Assembly (NCBI RefSeq): GCF_900094925.1
Contig: NZ_FMAY01000009.1
Coordinates: 124,001-188,000, forward strand
From: Kosakonia oryzendophytica
GTDB taxonomy: Bacteria > Pseudomonadota > Gammaproteobacteria > Enterobacterales > Enterobacteriaceae
Direction of reading: 5' to 3'
Length of the DNA: 64,000 nucleotides
Part shown: positions 17,544 through 27,159 of the stretch, piece by piece
How positions within the stretch are numbered: position 1 is the stretch's first letter
How the letters are laid out: every line of letters starts with the position of its first letter
Notes under the pieces: model-generated
What the model was told of the DNA's origin: nothing
The model's input: only the letters and a program-made list of their open reading frames with translations
The model's database searches: none
Made by a program: the position numbers and the translations under genes

Positions 17544-18395
17544 TTACTGCAACAGTTCAATAAATGCCTCCAGATGACGGGTTTTCGCACCACGACGCCA
17601 TACCAGCCAGGTGGTCAGCCAGCGCCAGTTTTCCGCCAGCGGCCAGGCTTCCACCTGGTGATGACCGGGCATACTTTCCAGCATACTGCGGGGGATCAGC
17701 GCCAGTCCGGCCCCGGCGATCACACAGGCCAGCATGCCGTGGTAGGACTCCATCTCGTGAATTTTTCCGGGCGTAGCGCGATCGGCGTTAAACCAGCTCT
17801 CAAAATGGCGGCGGTAGGAGCAGTTAGCGCGAAAGGCGTAGATGCTGGCGCCATTGACCTGCGACGCGCGCTCAATTCGCTCGTGACCGTGCGGCGCGAC
17901 AATCATCATCTCTTCACGGTAAACCGGGATCCCTTCCAGGCCCGGGTGCATGATCGGGCCGTCGACGAAAGCAGCGCTCAGTTTTCCTTCCATCACGCCG
18001 TCAATCATGGTGCCGGAAGGCCCGGTGGACAGATCAAACTGGATACGCGGATAACGCTGGTTGTACTGCGCCAGCGTGGCGGGAATGCGCACCGCTGCGG
18101 TGCTTTCCAGCGCGCCCAACGAGAACAGCCCTTGCGGTTCGTCACCGGCAACCACCATGCGGGCTTCATCCACCAGCGCCAGGATCTGCTGGCTGTAACG
18201 CAAGAAACTGTGCCCTGCCGGGGAGAGACGCAGGCGCTGGTTTTCGCGGATAAACAGATCGACGCCGAGATCGGACTCCAGCTGGCGAATGCGGGTCGTG
18301 AGATTGGAGGGCACGCGATGCACCTTCTGCGCCGCCTGGGTAATACTGCCGGTCTGCGCCACGGCGTTAAACATCTCAAGCTGGGTTAAATCCAT
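17544..18395 (-). CDS. ptrR: PtrR (YneJ), LysR-type regulator of sad/glsB
   Basis: A 283-residue LysR protein with the winged helix [20 protein letters not shown] and [20 protein letters not shown] at residues 1-40 and a periplasmic-binding-fold effector domain from about 90. It is divergent from sad, the arrangement of E. coli yneJ (ptrR)-yneI (sad). PtrR is reported to control sad and to respond to putrescine/GABA catabolism. The sad-ptrR gap of 105 bp contains AT-rich TTATTCAGTTTTCAGAAATA that could include its binding site. Orthology rests on similarity and synteny. Confidence 0.88.
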   Translation of the reverse strand: MDLTQLEMFNAVAQTGSITQAAQKVHRVPSNLTTRIRQLESDLGVDLFIRENQRLRLSPAGHSFLRYSQQILALVDEARMVVAGDEPQGLFSLGALESTAAVRIPATLAQYNQRYPRIQFDLSTGPSGTMIDGVMEGKLSAAFVDGPIMHPGLEGIPVYREEMMIVAPHGHERIERASQVNGASIYAFRANCSYRRHFESWFNADRATPGKIHEMESYHGMLACVIAGAGLALIPRSMLESMPGHHQVEAWPLAENWRWLTTWLVWRRGAKTRHLEAFIELLQ

Positions 18396-18500
18396 ACCAT
18401 TCTCTCTTTGTGAACAGTGTCGTTAATATTATTCAGTTTTCAGAAATAACAAATTCCGCCACTCTGATGCAAGTCCTGACTACTTTTAAGGGAGACCCGT

Positions 18501-19889
18501 ATGTCTATCACCGCGACAACCCATGCTATTTCCATCAACCCGGCCACCGGGGAAACCTTGAGCGCCACACCGTGGGCCAGCCCCTCAGACGTGGACGCGG
18601 CCCTCGAACAGGCGGCTAACGGCTATCGCCAGTGGCGTGTGCTCAGCGTGGCGGAGCGTGCGCAAAAACTGCGCGATGTCGGCGCGGTGCTACGTGAACG
18701 TGGCGAAGAGATGGCGCAACGGATCAGCCAGGAGATGGGGAAACCGATCCTGCAGGCACGGGCCGAGGTGAACAAATCCGCCAGCCTGTGCGACTGGTAT
18801 GCGGATAACGGTCCGGCAATGCTTGGCAGCGAGCCGACTCAGGTTGAGCATAACCGGGCCACCATTGAATACCGGCCGTTGGGGGCGATTCTGGCGGTGA
18901 TGCCGTGGAATTTTCCGGTGTGGCAGGTGATGCGCGGCGCGGTGCCCATCCTGCTGGCAGGTAACAGTTATTTACTGAAACATGCGCCTAATGTGCTGGG
19001 ATGCGCGGCGCTGTTGGGTGAGATTTTCACCCGCGCCGGGATCCCGCACGGAGTGTTTGGCTGGGTGAACGCCACCAACGATGGCGTCAGTCAGGCCATC
19101 AATGACCCGCGTATTGCCGCCGTTACGGTGACCGGCAGCGTACGCGCGGGCGCAGCCATTGGCGCACAGGCGGGGGCGGCGCTGAAAAAATGCGTACTGG
19201 AATTGGGCGGTTCTGATCCCTTTATTGTGCTGAACGACGCCGACGTTGATCTGGCAGTGAAAGCGGCTGTCGCCGGGCGTTATCAAAATACCGGACAGGT
19301 CTGCGCCGCTGCGAAACGTTTTATTGTTGAATCCGGCATTGCGCAGGCGTTTACCGACAAATTTGTTGCTGCCGCAGCCGCGCTAAAACAGGGGGCACCG
19401 GACAACGAAGAGCACTATCTGGGGCCGATGGCACGTTTTGATCTACGTGATGAGCTGCATGCGCAGGTGCAGGCCAGCATTCAGCAAGGGGCCACACTGC
19501 TGCTCGGTGGGGAAAAGGTTCCGGGGGCGGGCAACTACTACCCGGCGACGGTACTGGCTGGCGTGACGCCGGAGATGACCGCATTCCGCCAGGAGCTGTT
19601 TGGCCCGGTTGCCGCTATCACCCTTGCTCGTGATGCTGAGCATGCGCTGGCGCTGGCTAATGACAGTGATTTCGGTCTGTCTGCCACTGTTTTTACCGCC
19701 GATGATGCGCAGGCTGAGTGGTTTGCCAAACACCTGGAGTGCGGCGGTGTGTTTATTAACGGCTACAGCGCCAGCGACGCCCGCGTGGCGTTTGGTGGTG
19801 TGAAGAAAAGCGGTTTTGGCCGTGAGCTGTCGCACTTTGGTTTGCATGAGTTTTGCAATATCCAGACCGTATGGAAAGATCGTTTGTAA
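18501..19889 (+). CDS. sad: NAD+-dependent succinate semialdehyde dehydrogenase
   Basis: The 462-residue length equals E. coli Sad (YneI), and the sequence is closely similar throughout. Motifs of the aldehyde dehydrogenase family are MPWNFPVWQVMRG, ELGGSDPFIV (general-base Glu about residue 234), NTGQVCAAAKRF (catalytic Cys about 268) and the C-terminal GGVKKSGFGRELSHFG. Sad converts succinate semialdehyde to succinate in GABA and putrescine breakdown. The ATG has an AAGGGAG ribosome site. It would normally be followed by glsB; here a chemoreceptor gene lies between them. Confidence 0.93.
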   Translation: MSITATTHAISINPATGETLSATPWASPSDVDAALEQAANGYRQWRVLSVAERAQKLRDVGAVLRERGEEMAQRISQEMGKPILQARAEVNKSASLCDWYADNGPAMLGSEPTQVEHNRATIEYRPLGAILAVMPWNFPVWQVMRGAVPILLAGNSYLLKHAPNVLGCAALLGEIFTRAGIPHGVFGWVNATNDGVSQAINDPRIAAVTVTGSVRAGAAIGAQAGAALKKCVLELGGSDPFIVLNDADVDLAVKAAVAGRYQNTGQVCAAAKRFIVESGIAQAFTDKFVAAAAALKQGAPDNEEHYLGPMARFDLRDELHAQVQASIQQGATLLLGGEKVPGAGNYYPATVLAGVTPEMTAFRQELFGPVAAITLARDAEHALALANDSDFGLSATVFTADDAQAEWFAKHLECGGVFINGYSASDARVAFGGVKKSGFGRELSHFGLHEFCNIQTVWKDRL

Positions 19890-19895
19890 CCGTAT

Positions 19896-19916
19896 GCGCG
19901 CCCCGGTGGGGCGCGC
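19896..19916 (+). terminator. Hairpin after sad
   Basis: GCGCGCCCC-GGT-GGGGCGCGC is a perfect 9-bp stem with a 3-nt loop, 6 bp after the sad stop. No T run follows, so termination efficiency is uncertain. Confidence 0.5.
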
Positions 19917-19990
19917 CACGCCTCGCTGTCATGGGGGTGTCATGATCCTTTTGTAGACTCACGGCAACGTTGTGGTTATAGAAGAATATC

Positions 19991-21580
19991 ATGAACTTAA
20001 TGCAAATTTTTCGCCGTATTGTTCGGCGTGTTACGCCTCAGCAGTTTGGTTTGTTAGCCGGTATTTTCTGCATCATTGGTCTGTTCTCCGCGCTGCAAAT
20101 CGCCTCCTCATTTCTCCTTTCCGCGTCGTTACGCGAAGCACAGCACAATGAACAGTTAAACCAGCAGGCACACCTGCAACAGGTTCGCGTGGATGAAGCC
20201 CGCGTGGCGTTGCTGACGGCAAGCGATCTGCTTAATCGCGCGGGCGTCTGGTTTATGCAGGACAAAGAAACCGGCTCCGAAGGAAGCTGGCGCAGTCTGA
20301 TGGATGAAACCCACAGCGCACTGGAGGCGTCGCAAAAGGCCTGGCAAGCCTGGCTGGCACTGGATCCGCCGAAAGACGACGGTTTACTCAACAGTTATCA
20401 GCTGTTTTACGGCGCGCTGAAAGAGCAGGCGGATGGGCTGGTGAAAACCCAATCGATCGATGCTTTCTTTGCGGTGCCAGCCCAGGCCTTCCAGGCAGAC
20501 TTTAATGACAACTATGCCCGTTTCCAGCAGGCCAGCGAAAGCCGTGCGGAAACCGGTCGTCAGGCGTTACTGTCCAACCTTGGGCAGCTACAGCATGTCT
20601 TTGTGCTGGTGCCAGTACTGCTGCTGGTGATTGCGGTGTTGGTATGGTTTGCCATGTCGCGCTGGGTGATCACACCACTGCGTCGGCTGATTGCGCATAT
20701 CAATATTCTGGCTGCGGGCGATCTGGGAACGGCGCTGCCGCCGGTGCCACGTTTTAACCGCGAGGTTGAGCAGCTTAGCCTGAGCATTCACAGCATGCAG
20801 CTTGGACTGCAACAACTGGTGATGCAGGTCAGTGACGCAACCGCTTCCATGGTGAACACCATCAGCCACCTCGCGGAAGGTAATCAGTCGCTTTATCAGC
20901 AGTCGACGAAACAAGCGCAGGAACTGACGGATGTGACCGAACATATCGCCACACTGGAGTCCCACGTTGAAGGCAGCACTGGCTTCGCCCAGCAGGCCCG
21001 TCAACAGGCGGATGAGGCGCAAAAAATCGCCGCAGGTGGCGATCGCATGATGGATACGGTTAACCAGTCGATGCGCGAGATCGTCGAACGATCGGCTGAG
21101 ATGCGCAACATTGTCGATATGATTGATGGCGTCGCATTCCAGACCAATATTCTGGCGCTGAATGCGGCCATTGAAGCGGCTCATGCGGGGAATCACGGGC
21201 GCGGCTTTGCGGTAGTGGCGAAAGAAGTGGGGCTGCTGGCGCGGAAGAGTAGCCACTCAACGCAAACTATTCAGCAGTTGATTAATCACTCCCTGCAAGG
21301 GATCACTGACGGTACGCAGGCGGTGAGCCGCCTTGAAAGCAACTTGCAAAAAGTGACCGGGCTGGTGGGACACTTAAGCGGCGTACTCAATGAGATCTCC
21401 GCCGCGACACTGAACCAGGGGGAGAGTATCCATCTGATGACCCGGCGTTTGCATGCCCTGAATACGGTCGCCCGGCGCACGGGGGAACTGGTATCGACGG
21501 CGACGCAAGCCTCTGAACAACTGCATCATGACTCTCATCAGTTACTGCAGGCAGTGGCGCGTTTTCGCCTGCCAGCCTGA
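19991..21580 (+). CDS. Methyl-accepting chemotaxis protein
   Basis: The 529-residue chemoreceptor has an N-terminal membrane helix (about residues 18-42), a roughly 150-residue periplasmic four-helix ligand domain, a second membrane helix (about 196-216), a HAMP domain beginning [20 protein letters not shown], and a cytoplasmic coiled coil. Its kinase-control tip reads [20 protein letters not shown] and then [18 protein letters not shown]. The C terminus ends ARFRLPA without the NWETF tether for CheR/CheB. The ligand is unknown. It sits between sad and glsB, which are adjacent in E. coli, so it is an insertion in the ancestral order. Confidence 0.9.
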   Translation: MNLMQIFRRIVRRVTPQQFGLLAGIFCIIGLFSALQIASSFLLSASLREAQHNEQLNQQAHLQQVRVDEARVALLTASDLLNRAGVWFMQDKETGSEGSWRSLMDETHSALEASQKAWQAWLALDPPKDDGLLNSYQLFYGALKEQADGLVKTQSIDAFFAVPAQAFQADFNDNYARFQQASESRAETGRQALLSNLGQLQHVFVLVPVLLLVIAVLVWFAMSRWVITPLRRLIAHINILAAGDLGTALPPVPRFNREVEQLSLSIHSMQLGLQQLVMQVSDATASMVNTISHLAEGNQSLYQQSTKQAQELTDVTEHIATLESHVEGSTGFAQQARQQADEAQKIAAGGDRMMDTVNQSMREIVERSAEMRNIVDMIDGVAFQTNILALNAAIEAAHAGNHGRGFAVVAKEVGLLARKSSHSTQTIQQLINHSLQGITDGTQAVSRLESNLQKVTGLVGHLSGVLNEISAATLNQGESIHLMTRRLHALNTVARRTGELVSTATQASEQLHHDSHQLLQAVARFRLPA

Positions 21581-21642
21581 CGCGATTCATTCGTCTCTGT
21601 TATACTCGCAGGCCGTTTTTGGCCTGTGAGCAAGGGGTGAAT

Positions 21643-22569
21643 GTGGCAACGGCAATGGATAATGGCGTACTGGATGCGGTGCTTGCGCAGGTACGTCCGC
21701 TGTTGGGTCAGGGCAAAGTGGCGGATTATATTCCCGCGCTGGCCTCGGTAAGCGGCAATAAGCTGGGCATTGCTATCAGTACGGTGCAGGGAGAACATTT
21801 CTACGCAGGCGACGCCCACGAACGTTTTTCTATCCAGTCTATTTCTAAGGTACTCAGTCTGGTGGTAGCCATGAACCACTACGCCGAAGAGGAGATTTGG
21901 CAGCGCGTGGGGAAAGATCCCTCCGGGCAGCCCTTTAACTCGCTGTTGCAACTGGAAATAGAGCAAGGCAAACCGCGCAACCCCTTTATTAACGCCGGGG
22001 CGCTGGTGGTGTGCGATATGCTGCAAAGCCGCCTCAGCGCGCCGCGCCAGCGTATGCTGGAAATCGTACGAAAACTCTCCGGCGTGCATGACATCGCCTA
22101 CGACAGCGCCGTCGCCCGCTCTGAATTCGACCACTCCGCCCGTAATGCCGCCATCGCCTGGTTGATGAAGTCGTTTGGTAATTTCCATAACGATGTCTCC
22201 ACCGTGTTGCAAAACTATTTTCACTACTGTGCACTCAAAATGAGCTGTGTCGAGCTGGCGCAGACGTTCCTCTTTCTGGCGCAGGGGGGGCACGCTGCGC
22301 ACATTTCCTCACCCATCGTTACGCCGATGCAGGCGCGTCAGGTGAATGCGCTGATGGCCACCAGCGGCATGTACCAGAATGCCGGAGAGTTCGCCTGGCG
22401 GGTTGGCCTGCCGGCAAAATCCGGCGTCGGTGGCGGTATTGTGGCGATTGTGCCGCATGAAATGGCGATTGCGGTCTGGAGCCCGGAACTGGATGAGGCC
22501 GGGAACTCACTGGCAGGTGTCGCGGTGCTGGAGGCCTTAACGCAACAACTGGGGAGGTCGGTGTACTGA
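21643..22569 (+). CDS. glsB: Glutaminase B
   Basis: From the GTG at 21643, with AAGGGG 5 nt upstream, the protein has 308 residues like E. coli GlsB (YneH); an in-frame TTG at 21619 would add eight residues. The serine-dependent beta-lactamase-like core shows [12 protein letters not shown] (catalytic Ser and Lys in S-x-x-K, about residues 66-69), [10 protein letters not shown], and [13 protein letters not shown]. It hydrolyses glutamine to glutamate and ammonia in the cytoplasm. Its stop overlaps the yneG ATG by one base, so the two are translationally coupled. Confidence 0.93.
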   Translation: MATAMDNGVLDAVLAQVRPLLGQGKVADYIPALASVSGNKLGIAISTVQGEHFYAGDAHERFSIQSISKVLSLVVAMNHYAEEEIWQRVGKDPSGQPFNSLLQLEIEQGKPRNPFINAGALVVCDMLQSRLSAPRQRMLEIVRKLSGVHDIAYDSAVARSEFDHSARNAAIAWLMKSFGNFHNDVSTVLQNYFHYCALKMSCVELAQTFLFLAQGGHAAHISSPIVTPMQARQVNALMATSGMYQNAGEFAWRVGLPAKSGVGGGIVAIVPHEMAIAVWSPELDEAGNSLAGVAVLEALTQQLGRSVY

Positions 22570-22931
22570 TGGCCGATTTAACGCCGCTGTTCGCCCGCTT
22601 GTCACGCTCGGCGTTTCGTTCCCGCTTTCGCCTTGGCGTAAAAGAGCGGCAGTATTGTCTGGATAAAGGCGCTGAGGTGATTGCGTCACACGCGGCGGAT
22701 TTTGTTGCCCGCCGTCTGGCACCTGCGCAGCCGCAAAATGACGGTAAGCAGACGCCGATGCGAGGGCATCCGGTGTTTATCGCCCAGCATGCCACCGCGA
22801 CCTGTTGCCGCGGGTGTCTGGAAAAATGGCACAACATTCCACATGGATATCCATTAACAGAAACGCAACAACAGTATATTGTGGATGTGATTTACCACTG
22901 GCTGGTCGTGCAGATGAATGCACCGCGCTGA
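22569..22931 (+). CDS. yneG: YneG, DUF4186 protein
   Basis: The 120-residue protein closely matches E. coli YneG (119 aa), with the conserved LSRSAFRSRFRLGVKERQYC N terminus and the HATATCCRGCLEKWHNIP segment, whose Cys/His residues (HATATCCRGC) look metal-binding. No function is established for DUF4186. It overlaps glsB and is likely expressed with it. Confidence 0.88.
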   Translation: MADLTPLFARLSRSAFRSRFRLGVKERQYCLDKGAEVIASHAADFVARRLAPAQPQNDGKQTPMRGHPVFIAQHATATCCRGCLEKWHNIPHGYPLTETQQQYIVDVIYHWLVVQMNAPR

Positions 22932-23022
22932 ACGGAAGCGCGCAAGGTAAGCATGCTAAGCTATAGGAATTTCCCCTGTGTATCGAACAGAGTGCCGTGC
23001 GCGTGATATGGATTAAGATGTG

Positions 23023-24471
23023 ATGCGATCATTATTTTCAACCCCTTTTCGTCCATTCCAGGAAGAGAAACCGCTGAATAACGCCGCGGTGATTTTCCTA
23101 CTGACAACGCTATTTTATTTTCTGGGCGCCATGATGCGTCTGGTGGAAGAGTTGTCGCTTTTCTGGCCGCTGAATGCGGTTATGGCGGGGGTTTTTGCGC
23201 GTTACGCCTTTCTGCATCGCTGGCAATATTATCTGATTAGCTACATCGCTATGCTGGCCTATGATGCGATTACCACCTCCTGGGGCACGGCATCGCTGAT
23301 TATTAACTTCTCCAATATGGTGTTTATTATCACCATGGTTCATTTGATCACCCTGGAACGTAACCAGATGGTCAAAGCCCCGGAACCGGTGAATGCCCTA
23401 CGGCTCTTTGGTTATTGCATGTTTGCCGCACTGCTGTGCGCGTTTTTTGGCGCGGTCGGCTCGGTCGGGATTAACGGGCAAGGCTTTTTGCAACTGCTGG
23501 CGGACTGGTTCAGTGAGCAATTTTCCACGGGTGTGTTGATTCTGCCGGGCATGCTGACGATGAGCTGGCCGCGTGAACCGTTGCAGTTCAAACCACAGCA
23601 ATTGCTGCCTATTGGCGCGGTGATAGTGTCGGTGCTGGCGTCGGTGGTGATTGGCGGCGCTGGCAGTCTGGCATTCCCACTACCGGCGTTGATTTGGTGC
23701 GCTGTCGTGTATCCGCTGCCGTTAACCAGCCTGGTGACATTGCTGACCGGCGGGGCGGAAATCATGCTCGTCGCCAATGGCGCAATCAATATTTTCGTGG
23801 GATCGCCCATGGAAATGCCACACATGTTTTCCGCCCGTCTGGGCATCGCCACCCTGGCGATTTGCCCGGTGATTGTCTCCGTGAGCGTGGCGAAAATTAA
23901 CCGCCTGATCCGCCAGGTCTCCCTGCGCGCTGATTTTGATTTCCTGACCCGCGTCTATTCCCGTTCAGGGCTGTACGAAGCGCTGAATAACGATGATAAG
24001 CGCTTTGCCGACAAGCATGTGACGGTGATGCTGATGGATATCGATTATTTCAAAAGCGTGAATGATAACTACGGTCACGAATGCGGCGATCGGGTGTTGG
24101 CCGCTTTTGCCCGGAAAGTGCAGGAAGCGCTGGGAGAGCGGGGCATTGTGGCGCGAATGGGTGGCGAAGAGTTTGTGGTCGTGGCGATCACCGCCGATCC
24201 GGATGATGGATTTACGCTGGCAGAAAAGGTGCGTCACTCCATCGAACATTACCCCTTCAAGTGGCGGCAACAAACGCTGCATTTGACCGTCAGCATTGGC
24301 TTGAGTAGCGGTCTGACGGAAGCCTGGGCGTTGACCGAAATGTTCAATGAACTGCTGGCGGAAGCGGATGAAAATCTCTACCGTTCGAAAAAACAGGGCC
24401 GCAATTGTACAACCTCCAGTAAAGATATTGTTTTTGCCGACGCGCCGTCGCAGGTTTCGTCGGGCCAATAG
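23023..24471 (+). CDS. dgcF: DgcF (YneF)-type membrane diguanylate cyclase
   Basis: A 482-residue protein with eight or so membrane segments in a MASE1-like N-terminal sensor (about residues 20-300) and a C-terminal GGDEF domain (about 310-470). The active-site loop is ARMGGEEFVVV, an intact GGEEF, and MLMDIDYFKSVNDNYGHECGD is the metal/nucleotide strand. No RxxD inhibitory site lies five residues before the GGEEF. The position after yneG matches E. coli dgcF, where the gene is shorter at its N terminus. A GTG at 23020 is an equally possible start. It makes cyclic di-GMP. Confidence 0.87.
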   Translation: MRSLFSTPFRPFQEEKPLNNAAVIFLLTTLFYFLGAMMRLVEELSLFWPLNAVMAGVFARYAFLHRWQYYLISYIAMLAYDAITTSWGTASLIINFSNMVFIITMVHLITLERNQMVKAPEPVNALRLFGYCMFAALLCAFFGAVGSVGINGQGFLQLLADWFSEQFSTGVLILPGMLTMSWPREPLQFKPQQLLPIGAVIVSVLASVVIGGAGSLAFPLPALIWCAVVYPLPLTSLVTLLTGGAEIMLVANGAINIFVGSPMEMPHMFSARLGIATLAICPVIVSVSVAKINRLIRQVSLRADFDFLTRVYSRSGLYEALNNDDKRFADKHVTVMLMDIDYFKSVNDNYGHECGDRVLAAFARKVQEALGERGIVARMGGEEFVVVAITADPDDGFTLAEKVRHSIEHYPFKWRQQTLHLTVSIGLSSGLTEAWALTEMFNELLAEADENLYRSKKQGRNCTTSSKDIVFADAPSQVSSGQ

Positions 24472-24596
24472 TTCCTGGCTTTATTCACTCCGCTGATGTT
24501 TGATGCAGTTAATATCGATAACTTATTAAATTGCTTGCTACTAATTTTTAACGTCAATACTATTATTGGCTATACGTAGCGGGAAAAAAGCGCGCC

Positions 24597-25652
24597 ATGA
24601 ACGGGTCTGATAATTTGAATAAAAACGAGCGGATCTCTGGCAGACGTTTTGTCAGGCGCATGTACCTGATGCGTATCCTCGGAACGTTGCTCTGTTTTTT
24701 CCCTATTCTTTCCGTGCTACAGGAACTGCAGCGACCGTTATGGACGATCGTCCTGCTCTCTGCGAACGCTTTTCTTTGGCCGACCCTCGCATTTTTACGT
24801 GCCCGTCACGCCCGTTCGCCGCTGAACAGTGAACATCAAAACCTGGTTATAGATGCAGGTGCAGGGGGCTTGTGGATCGCGCTGATGGCGGTTAATCCGC
24901 TCCCTTCTGTGGTGATCGCCACGGTCCTGCTTACCGACCGTTTATCGGCGGGCGGTTTTATCCTGATGCGTAAAGCCGGTCTGACCATGGTAGGGATCTT
25001 TCTGCTGACATGGCTGGCGCAGGGGATGCCTGTTGAACGGGTGGTGACGCAGCGGACAATGTTCGCCACCTTGCCGCTGATTGCTATCTATTTACTCGCC
25101 TTAAGTGTGCTGACCGATAGCATTGCCGTTAAACTGCGGATGAAAAGTCGCGAGCTTGAACGCATTGCCATGATGGATCCGCTGCTGGATATCGCCAACC
25201 GGCGGCTATTGGAAAAGCGCATTCAGTATGAGCTGGAGAAACTGCGTACGACGCCCGGACACTCCTCTTTGATGTTTATTGATATTGATAATTTTAAAGA
25301 GGTTAACGACCGTTTTGGTCATAAAGTCGGGGATGCGTTGTTGGTCACGGTGTCGAAAATTTTGCATGTTGCCTCCCGCAAAAACGATACGCCTGCCCGG
25401 CTTGGCGGCGATGAGTTTGTTGTTTTACTACCGGACACATCGCCTGATGAAGCACACGCGGTGGCGACGCAGATTATGAATGAGGCGTCGATCATGCCTA
25501 TCGTGCAGGAATACGCGTTTACCTGTACGCTGAGTATAGGGATTGCCAGCGCTTTGCCGGGTATGCATACCGTTAGTGAATGGTTAAAAGCGGCGGATGA
25601 TGCGTTGTATCAGGCTAAGCGTCTGGGGAAAAACCAAATTTACTCGCACTGA
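24597..25652 (+). CDS. Membrane diguanylate cyclase with MASE2-like sensor
   Basis: The 351-residue protein has an N-terminal hydrophobic domain of about six helices resembling MASE2 (YaiC/DgcC-type, residues about 20-170), then a GGDEF domain. The active loop ARLGGDEFVVLL is intact, and RKND five residues upstream forms an RxxD product-inhibition site. MFIDIDNFKEVNDRFGHKVGD is the catalytic strand-turn. Predicted role: cyclic di-GMP synthesis at the inner membrane. It follows dgcF by 125 bp with its own AT-rich upstream region and is not part of the E. coli block. Confidence 0.87.
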   Translation: MNGSDNLNKNERISGRRFVRRMYLMRILGTLLCFFPILSVLQELQRPLWTIVLLSANAFLWPTLAFLRARHARSPLNSEHQNLVIDAGAGGLWIALMAVNPLPSVVIATVLLTDRLSAGGFILMRKAGLTMVGIFLLTWLAQGMPVERVVTQRTMFATLPLIAIYLLALSVLTDSIAVKLRMKSRELERIAMMDPLLDIANRRLLEKRIQYELEKLRTTPGHSSLMFIDIDNFKEVNDRFGHKVGDALLVTVSKILHVASRKNDTPARLGGDEFVVLLPDTSPDEAHAVATQIMNEASIMPIVQEYAFTCTLSIGIASALPGMHTVSEWLKAADDALYQAKRLGKNQIYSH

Positions 25653-25759
25653 CAATCGCTCGGTATAGACTAAACTTTATGCTGTATATCGTAGGTTGAA
25701 CGATATATTTCTTCATATCATTGCGAAAAACAGCCTGAGAATGATGAGATAGGCACTCT

Positions 25760-26728
25760 ATGAAAATACCTGCTATTCCCGCCAATGAGGAAAAACGTCT
25801 TGCCTCATTGCATGATTCGGGACTCCTGGAGAGTGGTGTTACCGACCGGTTAGATCGCTTAACCCGTCTGGCAAAACGTATGTTTAATGTTCCGGGGGCA
25901 TTGATTACGTTGGTCGATGAAACCACGCTGCATTTCAAATCCACGGCGGGTTATCCGAAAGAATCCCTGCCACGCAACATCTCCTTCTGTGGTCATGCGA
26001 TATTATGCGCCGACCCTTTGATTATCGAAGATGCGTCCCGCGATGAACGTTTTGCCGATAACCCGCTGGTGACGGGGGATGCGCACATCCGCTTCTACGC
26101 AGGCCATCCATTGCACTTGCCGGACGGGGCGGTTGTGGGATCGTTTTGTCTGATCGACAAGCAACCGCGCAGCTTCAGCGACACGGAGTTCGACAGCCTG
26201 AAAGATTTCGCCATGATTGTTGAAGATGAGTTCGCGGTAATGAGCGCGGCCACCACCGATGAACTGACAGGGCTGTTTAATCGTCGTGGGTTTGACAGCC
26301 TGGCGAAGTTCGCTATTTTTGGCGCACGCCGCCGTGCGGAGCCGTTAACGCTGGCGTGGATCGATCTCGATAACTTTAAAGCGATCAACGACACCTGGGG
26401 GCATGCGGAAGGGGATGAAGCGCTAAAATCAATGGCGTCGGTCATGGCGGCCAGCTTGCGCGAAGCCGATTTGCAAGTGCGCTACGGTGGTGATGAGTTT
26501 GCGATTATCTTTTCCGACACCGATGAGCAGGGGGCCTGGATCGCCATGCAGCATCTGGTTGAACAGGTTGAAGCCTGGAATCTCTCTTCTGGTAAACCCT
26601 GGAAGCTGGCGTTTTCTTGGGGGCTGAGCGAGTTCGATCATGACGGCAGCGGTGAGTTGCATCCGTGGATGAAGGATGCGGATAAAAAAATGTACGCGAT
26701 GAAGCAACAGAATAGCCGTGCACGCTAA
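25760..26728 (+). CDS. Soluble GAF-GGDEF diguanylate cyclase
   Basis: A 322-residue cytoplasmic protein: an N-terminal GAF domain (residues about 25-155; CGHAILCADPLIIEDASRDE and RFYAGHPLHLPDGAVVGSFC) fused to a GGDEF domain (about 168-318). The active loop VRYGGDEFAIIF is intact and READ forms the RxxD inhibitory site. WIDLDNFKAINDTWGHAEGD is the catalytic strand. The GAF ligand is unknown. It is the third cyclase gene in a row on this strand, 107 bp after the second, and therefore likely has its own promoter. Confidence 0.88.
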   Translation: MKIPAIPANEEKRLASLHDSGLLESGVTDRLDRLTRLAKRMFNVPGALITLVDETTLHFKSTAGYPKESLPRNISFCGHAILCADPLIIEDASRDERFADNPLVTGDAHIRFYAGHPLHLPDGAVVGSFCLIDKQPRSFSDTEFDSLKDFAMIVEDEFAVMSAATTDELTGLFNRRGFDSLAKFAIFGARRRAEPLTLAWIDLDNFKAINDTWGHAEGDEALKSMASVMAASLREADLQVRYGGDEFAIIFSDTDEQGAWIAMQHLVEQVEAWNLSSGKPWKLAFSWGLSEFDHDGSGELHPWMKDADKKMYAMKQQNSRAR

Positions 26729-26807
26729 ACCTTAAGTTAAACCTGTTGCGGCGACGCGTGGTAATTTCATGTAAATCAGATAGTGGTTGTTTTTATAAGG
26801 AAGAAAA

Positions 26808-26894
26808 ATGACCGCTTATCCTCTTCACGCCCTCTCTGGCGGTGACCTTTCGCTTATGCCCCCACTCTTGCGGGAAAAATCCTTCTGTTTCTGA
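26808..26894 (+). CDS. Possible 28-residue leader peptide
   Basis: The frame starts at an ATG preceded by AAGGAAGAAAA and reads a 28-residue peptide containing LSGGDLSLMPPLLREKSFCF before a TGA at 26892-26894. A perfect 8-bp hairpin starts 5 nt after the stop (26899-26919), as in leader-peptide or attenuation arrangements. I do not recognise the peptide. The next downstream gene is uxaB, 265 bp away, so a link is speculative. Confidence 0.35.
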   Translation: MTAYPLHALSGGDLSLMPPLLREKSFCF

Positions 26895-26898
26895 TCAG

Positions 26899-26919
26899 GC
26901 GTGGTGGTCAGCACCACGC
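26899..26919 (+). other. Hairpin downstream of possible leader peptide
   Basis: GCGTGGTG-GTCAG-CACCACGC: an 8-bp perfect stem with a 5-nt loop. No T run follows, so it is not a standard terminator. Confidence 0.6.
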
Positions 26920-27159
26920 GCGAGGAGCGCATTGCCTTTCTCTCTTGTAATGCAGCTGGCTGCGCGCCGGGGAGAGCCGGCGCTATGCACTGATGTCGCA
27001 GAGAAATGTGACAGCAACGACATTTTTTTACACGCTTTTATAATTGTCGCCACTAAGCAGTCCCATTTTGATCAAAACAGGGTTTCATGGTCTAAAAGTC
27101 TGGTAAGTTATTACACCAATCTTCCCAGGTTGTATGACTAATCAAAAAAGGAACCCACT

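Larger units (their letters stand above)
26729..27159 (+). other. Non-coding stretch upstream of uxaB
   Basis: This 431-bp gap between the third cyclase gene and uxaB contains a short reading frame with a good ribosome site (26808-26894), a strong hairpin directly after it (26899-26919) and an AT-rich stretch nearer uxaB. A longer frame at 26842-27141 exists but has no ribosome site or family signature. I cannot place a regulator site here with confidence. Confidence 0.4.

Noticed and set aside
21619..21642. TTG start of glsB eight codons upstream
   Set aside because: The GTG at 21643 has the ribosome site at the right distance and gives the E. coli protein length.
27101..27118. ExuR operator before uxaB
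   Set aside because: TGGT and ACCA halves exist, but are 10 bp apart rather than 2, unlike the ExuR consensus.
26842..27141. 99-codon frame upstream of uxaB as a protein gene
   Set aside because: No ribosome site, no recognisable domain and low-complexity composition; it overlaps the better-supported short frame and hairpin.
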